Below are positions 11,253-21,195 of a DNA stretch of 64,000 bases, piece after piece. A program made the translations under genes and the position numbers. Every line of letters begins with the position of its first letter. The first letter of the stretch is position 1. The notes under the pieces are model-generated. The model was not told the origin of the DNA. It saw nothing but the letters and a program-made list of their open reading frames with translations, and made no database searches. The DNA is from Ornithodoros turicata (taxonomy: Eukaryota; Arthropoda; Arachnida; Ixodida; Argasidae), in NCBI RefSeq assembly GCF_037126465.1, contig NC_088203.1, forward strand, positions 56,767,581-56,831,580, in the 5' to 3' direction.

Positions 11253-13511
11253 CTCGTCGTTTCTCTCTCATATGCCCAAGTTAAACGAGCAAGAGAAAGA
11301 TGTCCTGGACGCTGAAATTACAGAGGCGGAAATCCATTCTGCAATACAGAGTTTGAATTTTAACCGTTCTCCTGGACCTGATGGCTTGGGAGCTGAGTTC
11401 TACAACCGGTACGTGGACCTGCTGGTGCCCATTCTACAATGCGTCTACGCGGAAGCTGAGACTAACGGGATCTTCTCGCACAGATTTCGAAGGTCCCATA
11501 CTGTGCTCATACCCAAAAAAGTGGCGGAGACACGGTTACCCAAGGTGACCGATTATCGGCCTATCACACTCTGTAATGTGGACTATAAGGTGTATGCCAA
11601 AGTACTTGCTGCCAGGCTCCAGCTTGTGGTGACACAACTTGTTGGCGATCATCAGACATGCGCAATCAGGAACAGGACCATACAAACAAACATCCATGTT
11701 GTCCGCTCAGTTCTAGACTGGTGTCGACTTGAAGGAAGTCATGTAGCCCTGCTGCAAGTGGACCTCTCTAAGGCTTTTGATCGGGTGTGTCACGATTATT
11801 TGTTTTCGCTCTTGCATTACGTCAACATGGGAGACAAGTTCGTAAGCCGAATCAAGTTGTGCTATGAACAGGTTGCAACGAGCCTGGTAATTAACGGCAC
11901 TCTTACCGCGCCAGTGCCCCTTCGAGCTTCAGTACGACAAGGTTGTCCCATGTCGTCCCTACTATTTGATCTATACCTTGAGCCGTTATGCCAGCGTATC
12001 ATCTCTCGTGATGACATACGTGGTTTCGAGCTTCGCGATGCTGTGGTGAAGGTCGTGGCGTACGCGGATGACCTTGCGTTTCTCGTGACAGACAAGCCAA
12101 GTGTCGTCAAAGTTATTCACGAACTTCATGTGTTTGGTCAAGTCTCTGGGGCACGTCTAAACAAGGACAAATCTCTGGGGATATGGTGTGGTCAATGGGG
12201 GACAGCCCCGGAATTCTTTTGTGGCGTTCAGTGGCAAACCCGTGGTCCTTGCTACCTTGGGGTCCCGTTAGACAAAAGTTGTAACACGACCTCCTTGTGG
12301 TCGGAGCGATTACAAAACATTAGGACACATGCTTCGACCTGGAAAAAACAAGATCTCTCAATGTTTCAACGAGCTTCTGTGTGCAATGTTTTTCTGGCCG
12401 CTAAGCTGATTTACCTCTTGCAAGTTCTGCAATGCTCCCGCAAAATTATACATCGTTGTCATCGCATATTTGCCACCACAATATGGTGTTCAACGTTCGA
12501 AAGGATGCGAAGACAAAACCTGTTCAAGAAAGTCAAAGACGGCGGACTAGGCTTACAGCATCTCTACATCAAGCAACTCGTCATGAGACTGGTTTTTTAT
12601 AGGCAGAGTTCACACCCGATTCTGGAAACCATCAAGCGGGCCCTTGCGTACAACTACATTCCCGATATATATGTTGGGTTTCACGAAGAAAGTCTACGCT
12701 TAAGCGGGTTCTACAAAGAGGTTGTCGAGAGCCTAAACTTCTTGAAGGCTAGATTCAGCTTAGAGTACCTCTTTTCTGTCGCCAAGAAAACGTTGGTAGC
12801 TCATCTTCTCGATGTACTCTTTCCTGTGCCCATCTACCGTCAAATCCCCTCCGGATGGCACGGCACGGATGTATTGTGCAGAGTCAGGAAGATGCCGGTC
12901 AAGCCCAACATGAAGTCATTTTTCTTTAAATTACACACGTCCACACTGCCCGTGAAAGCTTGGCTTCAACAGAAGGGATTCTATGTTCCGTGGTCCGTGA
13001 ATTGCAGATTTTGCAACACGCCCGAGACTGTCGATCACCTTTTTCTGGACTGCACAGAAGCTTTATTCTTTTGGGATGACTTACAGTTCAAAGTCCTTAA
13101 GCGCCGTCTTTCGCTTAATCCTCACACTATCCGCTTCCTCCCATTACGCCCCGGTGAAAATGTGAGATACGATATCGTTCTTCTTGTTGCCATGTACTGT
13201 TTGTGGAAGCTTCGTATGGCCGATAGGAACGAAGAGCCCTTGTGTCCTCCTATGAAATATTTCAAAGCCGAACTACTGCAGGTAAAGTTAGCTTGTACTC
13301 AGCTCTTAGAAGTGCCTGAGTGGTTAGATACAGTCTGCGAGAGGCTGAATGTTTTGTAGAAGTTGTGTTATTAACGTGTCCGGTATAGAGGAGAAACATC
13401 GTATTCTCTCTCTGTGATTTTGTCGTATTGTGTATGGTATTGTGAGGTATTGAGTCGACGTGACTCAGAGTAGTAAGCTCTGAAAAATAAAGGTGGAAAA
13501 GAAAAAAAAAA
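11253..13511 (+). mobile_element. E4: 5'-truncated group A LINE, near-identical to E9
   Basis: A 2.26-kb copy between tRNA nt 13 (11252) and gcgccgtggcttagg at 13512. It ends aaaataaaggtgg plus A-rich tail. The shared part is almost the same sequence as E9 at 43107-44958, but E9 starts later in the RT, so the two are separate insertions from one recent source. The 3'UTR has a 6-bp hairpin TGAGTC/GACTCA (13451-13467). Confidence 0.9.
11254..13359 (+). pseudogene. E4 ORF2 fragment: RT to C-terminus, open frame
   Basis: Frame open from the junction to the TAG at 13357. It starts just before the conserved RSPGPDGLGAEFY motif and includes TDYRPITLCNVDYK, LSKAFDRVCHDYLF, VRQGCPMSSLLFDLYLEPL, VAYADDLAF and the finger CRFCNTPETVDHLFLDC. 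Endonuclease is missing. The frame is also open through the preceding tRNA units, because array units can lack stops in one frame; that upstream part is not a gene. Confidence 0.9.
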
Positions 13512-15536
13512 GCGCCGTGGCTTAGGTGGTTAAAGCGCCTGTCTAGTAAACACGAGTTCGAGGGTTCGACTCCCTCCGGTGCCTACCCGAAGCATCTTTT
13601 GTGTTATTGTCAGGTAGATTCTCTTCTCTACGCACCGCGTGGCCTCGTTTTTAGCTCCGCGACATCGCATTGCAATTTGCTTTTTCACAAAAAGGCAACG
13701 TGGCTTAGGTGGTTAAAGCGCCTGTCTTGTAAACAGGAGATCGAGTGTTCGACTCCCTCCAGTACCTACCTGTCCCATCTTTTGTGTTATTGTCAGGTAG
13801 ATTCTCTTCTCTACGCACGGCGTGGCCTCGTTTTTAGCACCGCGACATCGCATTGCAATTTGCTTTCCACAGGCAGGCGCCGTGGCTTAGGTGGTTAAAG
13901 CGCCTGTCTAGTAAACACGAGTTCGAGGGTTCGACTCCCTCCGGTGCCTACCCGAACCATCTTTCGTGTTATTGTCAGGTAGATTCTCTTCTCTACGCAC
14001 CGCGTGGCCTCGTTTTTAGCTCCGCGACATCGCATTGCAATTTGCTTTTTCACAAAAAGGCGCCGTGGCTTAGGTGGTTAAAGCGCCTGTCTTGTAAACA
14101 GGAGATCGAGTGTTCGACTCCCTGCAGTGCCTACCTGTCCCATCTTTTGTGTTATTGTCAGGTAGATTCTCTTCTCTACGCACGGCGTGGCCTCGTTTTT
14201 AGCACCGCGACATCGCATTGCAATTTGCTTTCCACAGGCAGGCGCCGTGGCTTAGGTGGTTAAAGCGCCTGTCTAGTAAACACGAGTTCGAGGGTTCGAC
14301 TCCCTCCGGTGCCTACCCGAATCATCTTTCGTGTTATTGTCAGGTAGATTCTCTTCTCAACGCACCGCGTGGCCTCGTTTTTAGCTCCGCGATATCGCAT
14401 TGCAATTTGCTTTTTCACAAAAAGGCGCCGTGGCTTAGGTGGTTAAAGCGCCTGTCTTGTAAACAGGAGATCGAGTGTTCGACTCCCTCCAGTTCCTACC
14501 TGTCCCATCTTTTGTGTTATTGTCAGGTAGATTCTCTTCTCTACGCAAGGCGTGGCCTCGTTTTTAGCTCCGCGACATCGCATTGCAATTTGCTTTCCAC
14601 AGACAGGCTCCGTGGCTTAGGTGGTTAAAGCGTGTGTCTAGTAAACACGAGGTCGACGGTTCGACTCTCTCCGGTGCCTACCCGAACCATCTTTCGTGTT
14701 ATTGTCAGGTAGATTCTCTTCTCTACGCACCGCGTGGCCTCGTTTTTAGCTCCGCGACATCGCATTGCAATTTGCTTTTTTACAAAAAGGCGCCGTGGCA
14801 TAGGTGGTTAAAGCGCCTGTCTTGTAAACAGGAGATCGAGTGTTCGACTCCCTCCAGTGCCTACCTGTCCCATCTTTTGTGTTATTGTCAGGTAAATTCT
14901 CTTCTCTACGCACGGCGTGGCCTCGTTTTTAGCTCCGCGACATCGCATTGCAATTTGCTTTCCACAGACAGGCGCCGTGGCTTAGGTGGTTAAAGCGCCT
15001 GTCTAATAAACACGAGTTCGAGGGTTCGACTCCCTCCGGTGCCTACCCGAACCATCTTTCGTGTTATTGTCAGGTAGATTCTCTTCTCTACGCACCGCGT
15101 GGCCTCGTTTTTAGCTCCGCGACATCGCATTGCAATTTGCTTTTTCACAAAAGGCGCCATGGCTTAGGTGGTTAAAGCGCCTGTCTTGTAAACACGAGTT
15201 CGAGGGTTCGACTCCCTCCGGTGCCTACCCGAACCATCTTTCGTGTTATTGTCAGGTAGATTCTCTTCTCTACGCACCGCGTGGCCTCATTTTTAGCTCC
15301 GCGACATCGCATTGCAATTTGCTTTCCACAGACCGGCGCCGTGGCTTAGGTGGTTAAAGCGCCTGTCTTGTAAACAGGAGGTCGAGTGTTCGACTCCCTC
15401 CAGTGCCTACCTGTCCCATCTTTTGTGTTATTGTCAGGTAGATTCTCTTCTCTACGCAGCGCGTGGCCTCGTTTTTAGCTCCGCGACATCGCATTGCAAT
15501 TTGCTTTTTCACAAAAAGGCGTCGTGGCTTAGGTGG
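13512..15536 (+). repeat. tRNA-Thr satellite array with alternating AGT/TGT units
   Basis: Unit starts: 13511, 13694, 13876, 14059, 14241, 14424, 14606, 14789, 14971, 15153, 15335, and partial 15518. AGT and TGT units alternate strictly from 13511 to 14971. Each type has its own spacer (ccgaacc..accgcgtgg..tttttcacaaaaa after AGT; tgtccc..cggcgtgg..tttccacag after TGT), so the true repeat is a dimer of about 365 bp. The unit at 15153 is a hybrid of the two types. The last unit has gtcgtgg in place of gccgtgg. Confidence 0.92.
15521..15536 (+). repeat. Left target-site duplication of E5
   Basis: gtcgtggcttaggtgg, matching 20288-20303 exactly. The T in gtcgtgg is a private variant of this tRNA unit, so its presence on both sides shows that the two flanks came from one target. 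Confidence 0.9.
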
Positions 15537-15576
15537 ATTCTACTTCCGGATGCGGTAGCATACGGACGTGGTTGTC

Positions 15577-16695
15577 ATGAGCTCGTCGCGAGCGGTTTCA
15601 ACGGCTAGGCCTAGCCGGGATGGACAAGGAACAACAACGGATCATGGATACAAGGTTATACTAACGACGATACCTCCAGGCAGCGTGCCACTTAACACGC
15701 TTTTGCTGCACGCTGACCCGATGGGAAGACCTTACAACGTGGACCACTTCGGTAACGCACTGAAAGACATTGTTTCTAAAGAAGAAGTCGCCGGGTTCGG
15801 GGCGTATCAGTTCAACCACGTATGGGCAATAACACTTCATACAACTGTTCAGAAGGAAAAACTGCTGGCTCGCCAAGAAGTCATCGTAAAAGGGCGTAAG
15901 TGTATGATATTTGACCCAAACAAGAAAGAAGTTAACATTCGGATACATTGGATACCGATTCATATCCCCAATGAAGATGTTGTACGCGCATTGCAGCCAT
16001 TTTGCACCGTGAAGCAAGTCGAGCGCGTCAAGTGGAAAACCAGTTTTTTTGAGGGCATTGAAACAACAACGCGTGTTGCTGAGGTCGAAATGAAATCAGG
16101 AATCACAGCGGACGATGTTCCGCACCTGATGAACATTTCAGGTTGTCAAGTTCTGCTCGCCATATCTGGAAGACCGCCGCTTTGTCTGAAGTGTAAGAAG
16201 GTTGGCCATATTAGGAAGCAATGTCAAACGCCCTGGTGCAAAGCCTGTCGTACTTTTGGGCACGTGGAAGACGAATGTGTCAGCACCTATGCTTCAAAGC
16301 TACGGAGCTCCAGACATGGAACGACGGAGTATTTTACAGAGGACATAGCAGATGACCTGGAAACAGCATCAGAAAAGAAGGATGCAAAAGACATGGCACC
16401 TGTAGACGACGTGAATGAAGAAAGTACGGGAGATGTGACAGCAGAGAGTAATCAAGAACCGGAAAAAGACGCCAGTGAGGAAACAACGAAACGACGAAAG
16501 TCTAGATTCAATGTATCTGAAGGATGTGCAGAAAGTGGACAGCAACAGCGTGATATTACGGATACAAAAAAATGTGAGAGTGTCCCTGTTAGCAAAGCAA
16601 AGAGAATGAAGCCGGAAAGCAAGACCGTTGGTGGTCCAGGGCCCGTGGAGGTGGGGCAGTCAATGCTAGACAACATGGACTTTACTGATATTTGA
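15577..16695 (+). CDS. E5 ORF1: intact 372-aa CCHC protein
   Basis: Start at ATG 15577 (MSSSRAVSTARPSR), the residue that aligns with the ORF1 starts of E6 and E13; the upstream in-frame GTG codons are not conserved. The globular N-terminal part (to about residue 195) contains the conserved stretches GRPYNV, FNHVW, IHWIP and FFEGIETTTR. Zinc knuckles follow at about residues 203-216 (CLKCKKVGHIRKQC) and then CKACRTFGHVEDEC. The tail is acidic and basic, low in structure, and ends VGQSMLDNMDFTDI, a motif shared with other ORF1s. Probable role: RNA binding and particle formation for the LINE, by analogy with Tx1/L1 ORF1. ORF2 starts 104 nt downstream. Confidence 0.9.
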   Translation: MSSSRAVSTARPSRDGQGTTTDHGYKVILTTIPPGSVPLNTLLLHADPMGRPYNVDHFGNALKDIVSKEEVAGFGAYQFNHVWAITLHTTVQKEKLLARQEVIVKGRKCMIFDPNKKEVNIRIHWIPIHIPNEDVVRALQPFCTVKQVERVKWKTSFFEGIETTTRVAEVEMKSGITADDVPHLMNISGCQVLLAISGRPPLCLKCKKVGHIRKQCQTPWCKACRTFGHVEDECVSTYASKLRSSRHGTTEYFTEDIADDLETASEKKDAKDMAPVDDVNEESTGDVTAESNQEPEKDASEETTKRRKSRFNVSEGCAESGQQQRDITDTKKCESVPVSKAKRMKPESKTVGGPGPVEVGQSMLDNMDFTDI

Positions 16696-16799
16696 ATTGG
16701 ACTATGTGCTGCAAAAGGATGCCTGACCTTCTGAAATATTTAGAGGTAAGATAAAACCCGTCATGGAAATATGGGAGATGTAACCAATTCCTCAGTGCA

Positions 16800-19700
16800 A
16801 TGAAGGGAAGGCAATTAAGAGTTGCAACACTTAATGTCCGGGGACTTTCTGGGAGAAAGAAACAGTATCAGCTAAGAAGGTACCTAGATACGTGTCCTGT
16901 GATAGATGTGTTGGCGTTACAAGAAACGAAGATTAGTACTGATGAGGGGACCAAAGAACTACTGGAAAAATTTTTCCTGTCAGAGTACGAAGCTGTTGTT
17001 AGTCACTCCGTTGAACGGTCAGGAGGTTGTTTATTGTTGGTTAGAAAGTCAGTGGATTACGAACCAGTATTTTATGTTGCGGATAGCAATGGCCGTATGG
17101 CTTTACTGGATATTGCGTTTGATGACGAAGTGTGGCGACTAATGTGCATTTACGCACCAAACGATGATAAAGAGAGAGAGACATTTTTTTGTTCTTTACA
17201 AAAGTACATAGAAACAGATCGTACTACAGTCGTGCTTGGTGATTTCAACTGTGTTCTCAACGCGAAAGACAGAAGCCATGGGAGATCACATCATGATAGG
17301 AGTGTGGATGTACTGAGAAATATTGTGAGTTTGTGCAACATGGTGGATATAGCAGAATGTGTGAAAGAACCGATGAGGTATACGCACTACCAAAGGGGCA
17401 GCGACGCACGACTTGATCGTATATATGTGTCGGGGCAAAAGCGCAACGGAGTTAGTAGGTACAGTGTATTACCCGTCCATTTTAGTGATCACTGTATGGT
17501 TCTTGCAACGCTTGGTGATGTGGCAGATAAGATAAGAAACTGTGGGTGGCAACAGTGGAAGCTCAACAACGAACTGTTAGAAGATGAAAACTTTAACTAC
17601 TTTGTAAGACAGCTCATTGTACAGATGAAACATTCGGAGCAAGCGTATGGTGTACAGTGGGAAATTGCGAAACAGAAAGTGCGCGAATCGGCCATTGAAA
17701 GATGCAGTATAACGTCATATAAAAAGAAGTATGATGAAAACATATTGAAGAAAAGATTGTGCACTCTGATCAAGATGGAATCTGAGATGCCAGGAGAATT
17801 CTTGGAAGATATTCAGGATACAAAGCTCGGGCTCAGTCTTATCGAAGAAAGCAAGTGTCAGGGCGCCATGATAAGAGCAAGGTCACATATTCTTGCCGGA
17901 TGAGCGGCCAAGCAAATATTTTCACCAGAAAGAAAGAATGCATTCCGTTCGGAACAAGATTACTGAGATAAGTGACGGTGGACGGAAGGTTGATACGCAG
18001 AGGGACATAGAAGAATGTTTCTGGAATTATTATAATTCTCTGTTGGGAAATGCGCACCCAGCTGGGGATGGGATGACTCAGGAACGAATTAGGGAGTTGA
18101 TGCCGCAACTAGATGACCAAGAGAAGGAAGAACTAGAGGCGCCGATTTCAGAAGACGAAGTTCGTCAAGCCATCAAAGCCCTGCAGAACAATCGGTCACC
18201 CGGGCCCGATGGTATCAGCGCTGAGTTCTACAAGAAACATGTTGACTTGCTGAGTGCGGTGCTAGTGAAGGTATTTAGTGAGGCTGAGACTAACAACATT
18301 CTACCGTACTCAATGGTACGTTCAAGTACAGTGCTTATCCCAAAGGAAATCCCTGACGGATCCGTTCCAAAAGTGACAGATTTCAGACCGATAGCCCTCA
18401 CCAACGTCGACTACAAAATATTCGCCAAAGTCATTGCAGCAAGGATGCAGAAAGTGATGCCAAAACTAGTGGGCGAACATCAAACCTGTGCTATACAGGG
18501 ACGTAGTATTCAAAGCAATATACATGTGGCAAGGACGGTACTGGACAGATGCAGACTAGAAGGAGACCAGGCAGCTATGATGCAGTTCGACCTGTCCAAA
18601 GCGTTCGATCGGGTGAATCACTCATTTCTGTTTTCCATCCTTGAAGCGGTGAATATGGGCCCTATCTTCATAAACAGGATACGCTTGTCTTACGCAATGG
18701 CTGAGACTCGCCTGGTCATCAACAAAATCGTGAGCAAACCCATTGCACTGCAGAATTCAGTACGTCAAGGCTGCCCCATGTCCCCACTTCTGTTTGACTT
18801 ATACTTAGAACCCCTGTGCCGAAACATAAACAAGTGTACTGACGTGCACGGTTATACACTTGGCAGCACAGAGATAAAGACGCTTGCGTATGCTGATGAC
18901 CTGGCCGTGTTCGTCGTCGATAAGAAAAGCGTTGCCAAAGTCATGGAAATTGTCGAAGGGTACTGTGAAGCATCAGGGGCACAACTAAACAAGGATAAAT
19001 CTGTCGGTGTATGGGCAGGCGAGTGGGGATCCAAGCCGAAGGAATATGAGGGCATGACATGGCAGACAAGCCTACCAAAGTATTTGGGGGTGCCTTTGGA
19101 GGATAGTATCAATACGAACCATGTGTGGAAGACGGTAGCGGACAAGGTGCGTAAGCAGGCTTTCACGTGGAAACCAAGCGAATTGTCTATATTTCAGCGA
19201 GCAAAAGTCTGCAATATCTTTCTGGTTGCCAGGGTTGTGTATTTACTGCATGTTCTCCCGTGTGCTCGCAAGAACATTCATGTGCTTCACAGGATTTTTG
19301 CAACTTTGATATGGTGCTCCAAATTTGAGCCAACGCGACGAGAAAACCTGTTCAAAAGTGTTATAGATGGTGGACTCGGACTACATCATTTGTTTGTAAA
19401 ACAGATTGTTATGAGACTGTTCTTTCTCAGGAACGCTTCCCATCCTGTCTTGAGAACCATGTTACAGTGTGTGATTGGAGAGCACCTGCCATGCATAGCG
19501 CTTTCTGTAGTGAAACTGAAGACTAAACTTCGTGGATTTTATAGTGAGGTTGTAGGATGTGTTAAGTTTTTGCTTTGTAGATATTCTGTGCAATATGTTT
19601 TTGAAGTCGACAGAAAACGACTGGCAAGTGATCTTATCGATTCCTTATTTCCAACACCTCTGTATCGCGCGGTATCGCAAGAAGGGAAAGGGAAAGATGT

Positions 19701-20202
19701 TTTGTGCCGTGTAACCAAGATGCCAATTAGAGCGGATTTGAAGACGTTCTTCTTCCGACTTCATGCAGGTATTCTTCCTGTTAAGGCGTGGCTTGCATCA
19801 AAAGGGATTTTTGTACCGTGGACTGTTAATTGTCGCTTCTGTAATGTGCCTGAGACGATTGACCACGTATTTCTGTACTGCAATGAGGCTATGTTTTTTT
19901 GGGACGACTTACAACAAAAGCTGAAAAAGACACTGTATTTAAATGAGCATACAATTAGGTTTTTGCCATTGGCTAGGGGGATAGATACCCGATATGATAT
20001 GATCGTTATAATCGGCCTGCACGCACTGTGGAAGCTCAAGATGCTGGACCGGAATGAGGAACCCTTAAGACCCCCTTTTGAGTATTTCCAGCAAGAAATG
20101 CTGGAAACCTTCAAAGTAGCACGATACAGAGATGACGTACCCGAGTGGTTACGAGATGTTTTGCGCAAAATAAGTGACCGGGAGCGTATTCCCTGGATGT
20201 GA
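16800..20202 (+). pseudogene. E5 ORF2: endonuclease-RT with one frameshift near 17890
   Basis: ATG 16800 begins MKGRQLRVATLNVRGL. Endonuclease signatures: ALQETK, YAPNDD, LGDFNCVL, DARLDRIYV, FSDHCMV. The first frame ends at the TGA at 17901. The protein resumes in another frame at LPDERPSK, so there is a 1- or 2-nt indel at about 17888-17898. RT signatures then follow: RSPGPDGISAEFY, LSKAFDRVNHSFLF, VRQGCPMSPLLFDLY, LAYADDLAVFV. The C-terminal finger is CRFCNVPETIDHVFLYC with FFWDDL. All visible catalytic residues are kept, so this is a recently inactivated copy of an enzyme that nicks the target and primes reverse transcription. Confidence 0.92.
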
Positions 20203-20215
20203 CTGGGAGTCACAT
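20197..20215 (+). other. Perfect 8-bp hairpin at E5 ORF2 stop codon
   Basis: ATGTGACT ggg AGTCACAT straddles the TGA stop at 20200-20202. It is the strongest of a set of short hairpins found near ORF2 ends, and a candidate structure for recognition of the RNA 3' end by the RT. Confidence 0.45.
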
Positions 20216-20287
20216 ACAGTGTTCAACATAATTTTCCATTATGTGACGTGTACGAATGTATAAGACTTGTGGAATAAAAAAAAAAAA

Positions 20288-21195
20288 GTCGTGGCTTAGG
20301 TGGTTAAAGCGCCTGTTTAGTAAACAGGAGATCGAGGGTTCGGCTCCCTCCGGTGCCTACCTGTCCCATCTTTTGTGTTATTGTCAGGTAGATTCTCTTC
20401 TCTACGCACGGCGTGGCCTCGTTTTTAGCTCCGCGACATCGCATTGCAATTTGCTTTCCACAGACAGGCGCCGTGGCTTAGGTGGTTAAAGCGCCTGTCT
20501 AGTAAACACGAGGTCGAGGGTTCGACTCCCTCCGGTGCCTACCCGAACCATCTTTCGTGTTATTGTCAGGTAGATTCTCTTCTCTACGCACGGCGTGGCC
20601 TCGTTTTTAGCTCCGCGACATCGCATTGCAATTTGCTTTCCACAGACAGGCGCCGTGGCTTAGGTGGTTAAAGCGCCTGTCTAGTAAACACGAGGTCGAG
20701 GGTTCGACTCCCTCCGGTGCCTACCTGAACCATCTTTCGTGTTATTGTCAGGTAGATTCTCTTCTCTACGCACGGCGTGGCCTCGTTTTTAGCTCCGCGA
20801 CATCGCATTGCAATTTGCTTTCCACAGACAGGCGCCGTGGCTTAGGTGGTTAAAGCCCCTGTCTAGTAAACACGAGATCGAGGGCTCGATTCCCTCCGGT
20901 GCCTACCTAAACCATCTTTCGTGTTATTGTCAGGTAGATTTTCTTCTCTACGCACCGCGTGGCCTCGTTTTTAGCTCCGCGACATCGCATTACAATTTCC
21001 TTTGCCACAAAAAGGCGCCGTGGCTGAGGTGGTTAAAGCGCCTGTCTTGTAAACAGGAGATCGAGTGTTCGACTCCCTACAGTGCCTACCTGTCCCATCT
21101 TTTGTGTTATTGTCAGGTAGATTCTCTTCTCTTCGCATGGCGTGGCCTCGTTTTTAGCTCCGCGACATCGCATTGCAATTTGCTTTCCACAGAAA
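20288..21195 (+). repeat. tRNA-Thr satellite after E5, mixed units
   Basis: Units at about 20286 (begins gtcgtgg, the E5 duplication; loop TTAGTAA), 20467, 20649, 20831 (AGT, with acacg in place of acagg so one anticodon-stem pair is lost) and 21014 (TGT). Spacing is 181-183 bp. Confidence 0.9.

Larger units (their letters stand above)
15537..20287 (+). mobile_element. E5: full-length group A Tx1-like LINE, one ORF2 frameshift
   Basis: A 4.75-kb element starting attctACTTCCGG and ending ggaataaa plus poly(A). It is flanked by the 16-bp duplication gtcgtggcttaggtgg. ORF1 is intact. ORF2 has a single frameshift near 17890. It is the best-preserved group A copy. The shift of a few bases in the duplication compared with other copies shows that the cleavage point is not fixed to the base. 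Confidence 0.93.
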
